Assembly: GCA_944391615.1 (NCBI GenBank)
Contig: CALXUE010000014.1
Span: 1-43,303 of the forward strand
DNA: 43,303 nt
Reading direction: 5' to 3'
Source: an uncultured Alphaproteobacteria bacterium
GTDB taxonomy: Bacteria; Pseudomonadota; Alphaproteobacteria; RF32; CAG-239
Positions 42,989 through 43,303 of this stretch are shown piece after piece. The notes beneath the pieces were generated by a model. That model had not been told where the DNA came from, did no database searches, and worked only from the letters and a program-made list of their open reading frames with translations. Made by a program: the position numbers and the translations under genes. Numbering within the stretch: position 1 is the stretch's first letter; every line of letters begins with the position of its first letter.

Positions 42989-43194
42989 TTTGCTGTTCCT
43001 GTAAAATTATACAATAAGCTAAGTATAAAAGACATAAACAATAAATCAAGAATTTTATACCGTACAAAAAGTAACCCACTGATTTAGCCGATGAGTTATT
43101 TTTTTATATTCTTTAGATATAAAAGATTACCTATCAATAAAATTTCAAAATGTTTTTATAAAGATTATCTAAAGGATAAAAGGATATATGGATG
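42989..43194. other. AT-rich gap before the rRNA terminator
   Basis: About 206 bases between the start of the HD gene and the rRNA terminator. It should hold the promoter of the minus-strand HD gene (unit 41515-42988). A and T dominate; no box, repeat or RNA is recognised. Confidence 0.35.
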
Positions 43195-43225
43195 CAAAAA
43201 AAAGGAGCATAAGACATGCTCCTTT
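43195..43225 (-). terminator. Terminator of the rRNA operon
   Basis: On the minus strand AAAGGAGCAT (43216-43225 complement) pairs perfectly with ATGCTCCTTT (43201-43210 complement) around 5 bases and is followed by more T residues. It lies about 45 bases after the 3' end of 5S rRNA. Confidence 0.88.
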
Positions 43226-43268
43226 AGTAAAAATAAAGAAAGATAAGAAAGGATGAGATGTTTAGAAG

Positions 43269-43303
43269 ATCTGGCAGCGACCGACTCTCCCGTGTCTTAA
43301 GAC
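43269..43303 (-). rRNA. rrf: 5S ribosomal RNA, 3' end (cut by the window edge)
   Basis: Read on the minus strand, the last 35 bases end with the typical 5S 3' part: GTCTTAAGAC, CGGGAGAGT and GGTCGCTGCCAG. Only the 3' third is in the window; the rest, presumably with 23S and 16S, lies beyond the right edge. The exact 3' end is uncertain by a few bases. Confidence 0.9.

Overview
The window looks like chromosomal DNA of a motile, AT-rich, Gram-negative alphaproteobacterium. The reasons are the cell-cycle set MipZ, CckA and HdaA, the order fliQ-fliR-flhB-cckA (which I recall from Caulobacter), an LPS/outer-membrane operon (lpxD, fabZ, bamA) and a flagellar stator (motAB). The tRNA-His gene encodes G-1:C73, a pair lost in the Rhizobiales/Rhodobacterales/Caulobacterales branch, so a more basal lineage is more likely, perhaps one of the small-genome gut-associated groups. 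The species-level guess is inference.

Layout. 1-300: tRNA-His (minus) with its terminator and a near-perfect inverted copy of its 3' end. 382-13019: a long plus-strand run: dacA with a SPOR domain, mipZ, a degenerate J-like membrane protein, pgm, a secreted GH114-like protein, fliQ, fliR, flhB, cckA, hdaA and an eptA-like phosphoethanolamine transferase. 13052-18314: an acrR-acrA-acrB efflux operon with an AcrR-type palindromic operator and a clean terminator. 18381-23416: an accessory island with a GH24 lysozyme-like/TPR protein, a small SpoT-like HD hydrolase, two tandem membrane-protein paralogs, a 620-base non-coding stretch full of long palindromic elements, and a second, N-terminally lost copy of the lysozyme/TPR gene. 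23457-24893: motA-motB (minus), with CtrA-like boxes upstream.

25197-33112 (minus) is the conserved envelope operon pyrH-frr-uppS-cdsA-rseP-bamA-lpxD-fabZ, without the dxr, skp and lpxA genes often found in it. 33279-37589 (plus) is plsY-dprA-topA. 37624-41474 carries unrecognised genes, three of them secreted, including a protein with about 68 cysteines and tandem Cys-rich modules. 41515-42988 (minus) holds three small genes; the first is an HD-domain gene broken by an in-frame TAA. The window ends inside a 5S rRNA gene (minus), preceded in plus coordinates by its operon terminator.

How the genes fit together: MipZ (division-site placement), CckA (the kinase heading the CtrA phosphorelay) and HdaA (replication control through DnaA) lie within 10 kb and next to flagellar export genes. 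The motAB promoter carries TTAA-N7-TTAA and TTAACCAT, so the flagellar motor is plausibly under CckA-CtrA control. The most novel material is the 18.4-23.4 kb island: mosaic gene duplications plus hairpin elements with a compensatory base change, and an unexplained multibranched fold at 22205-22327.
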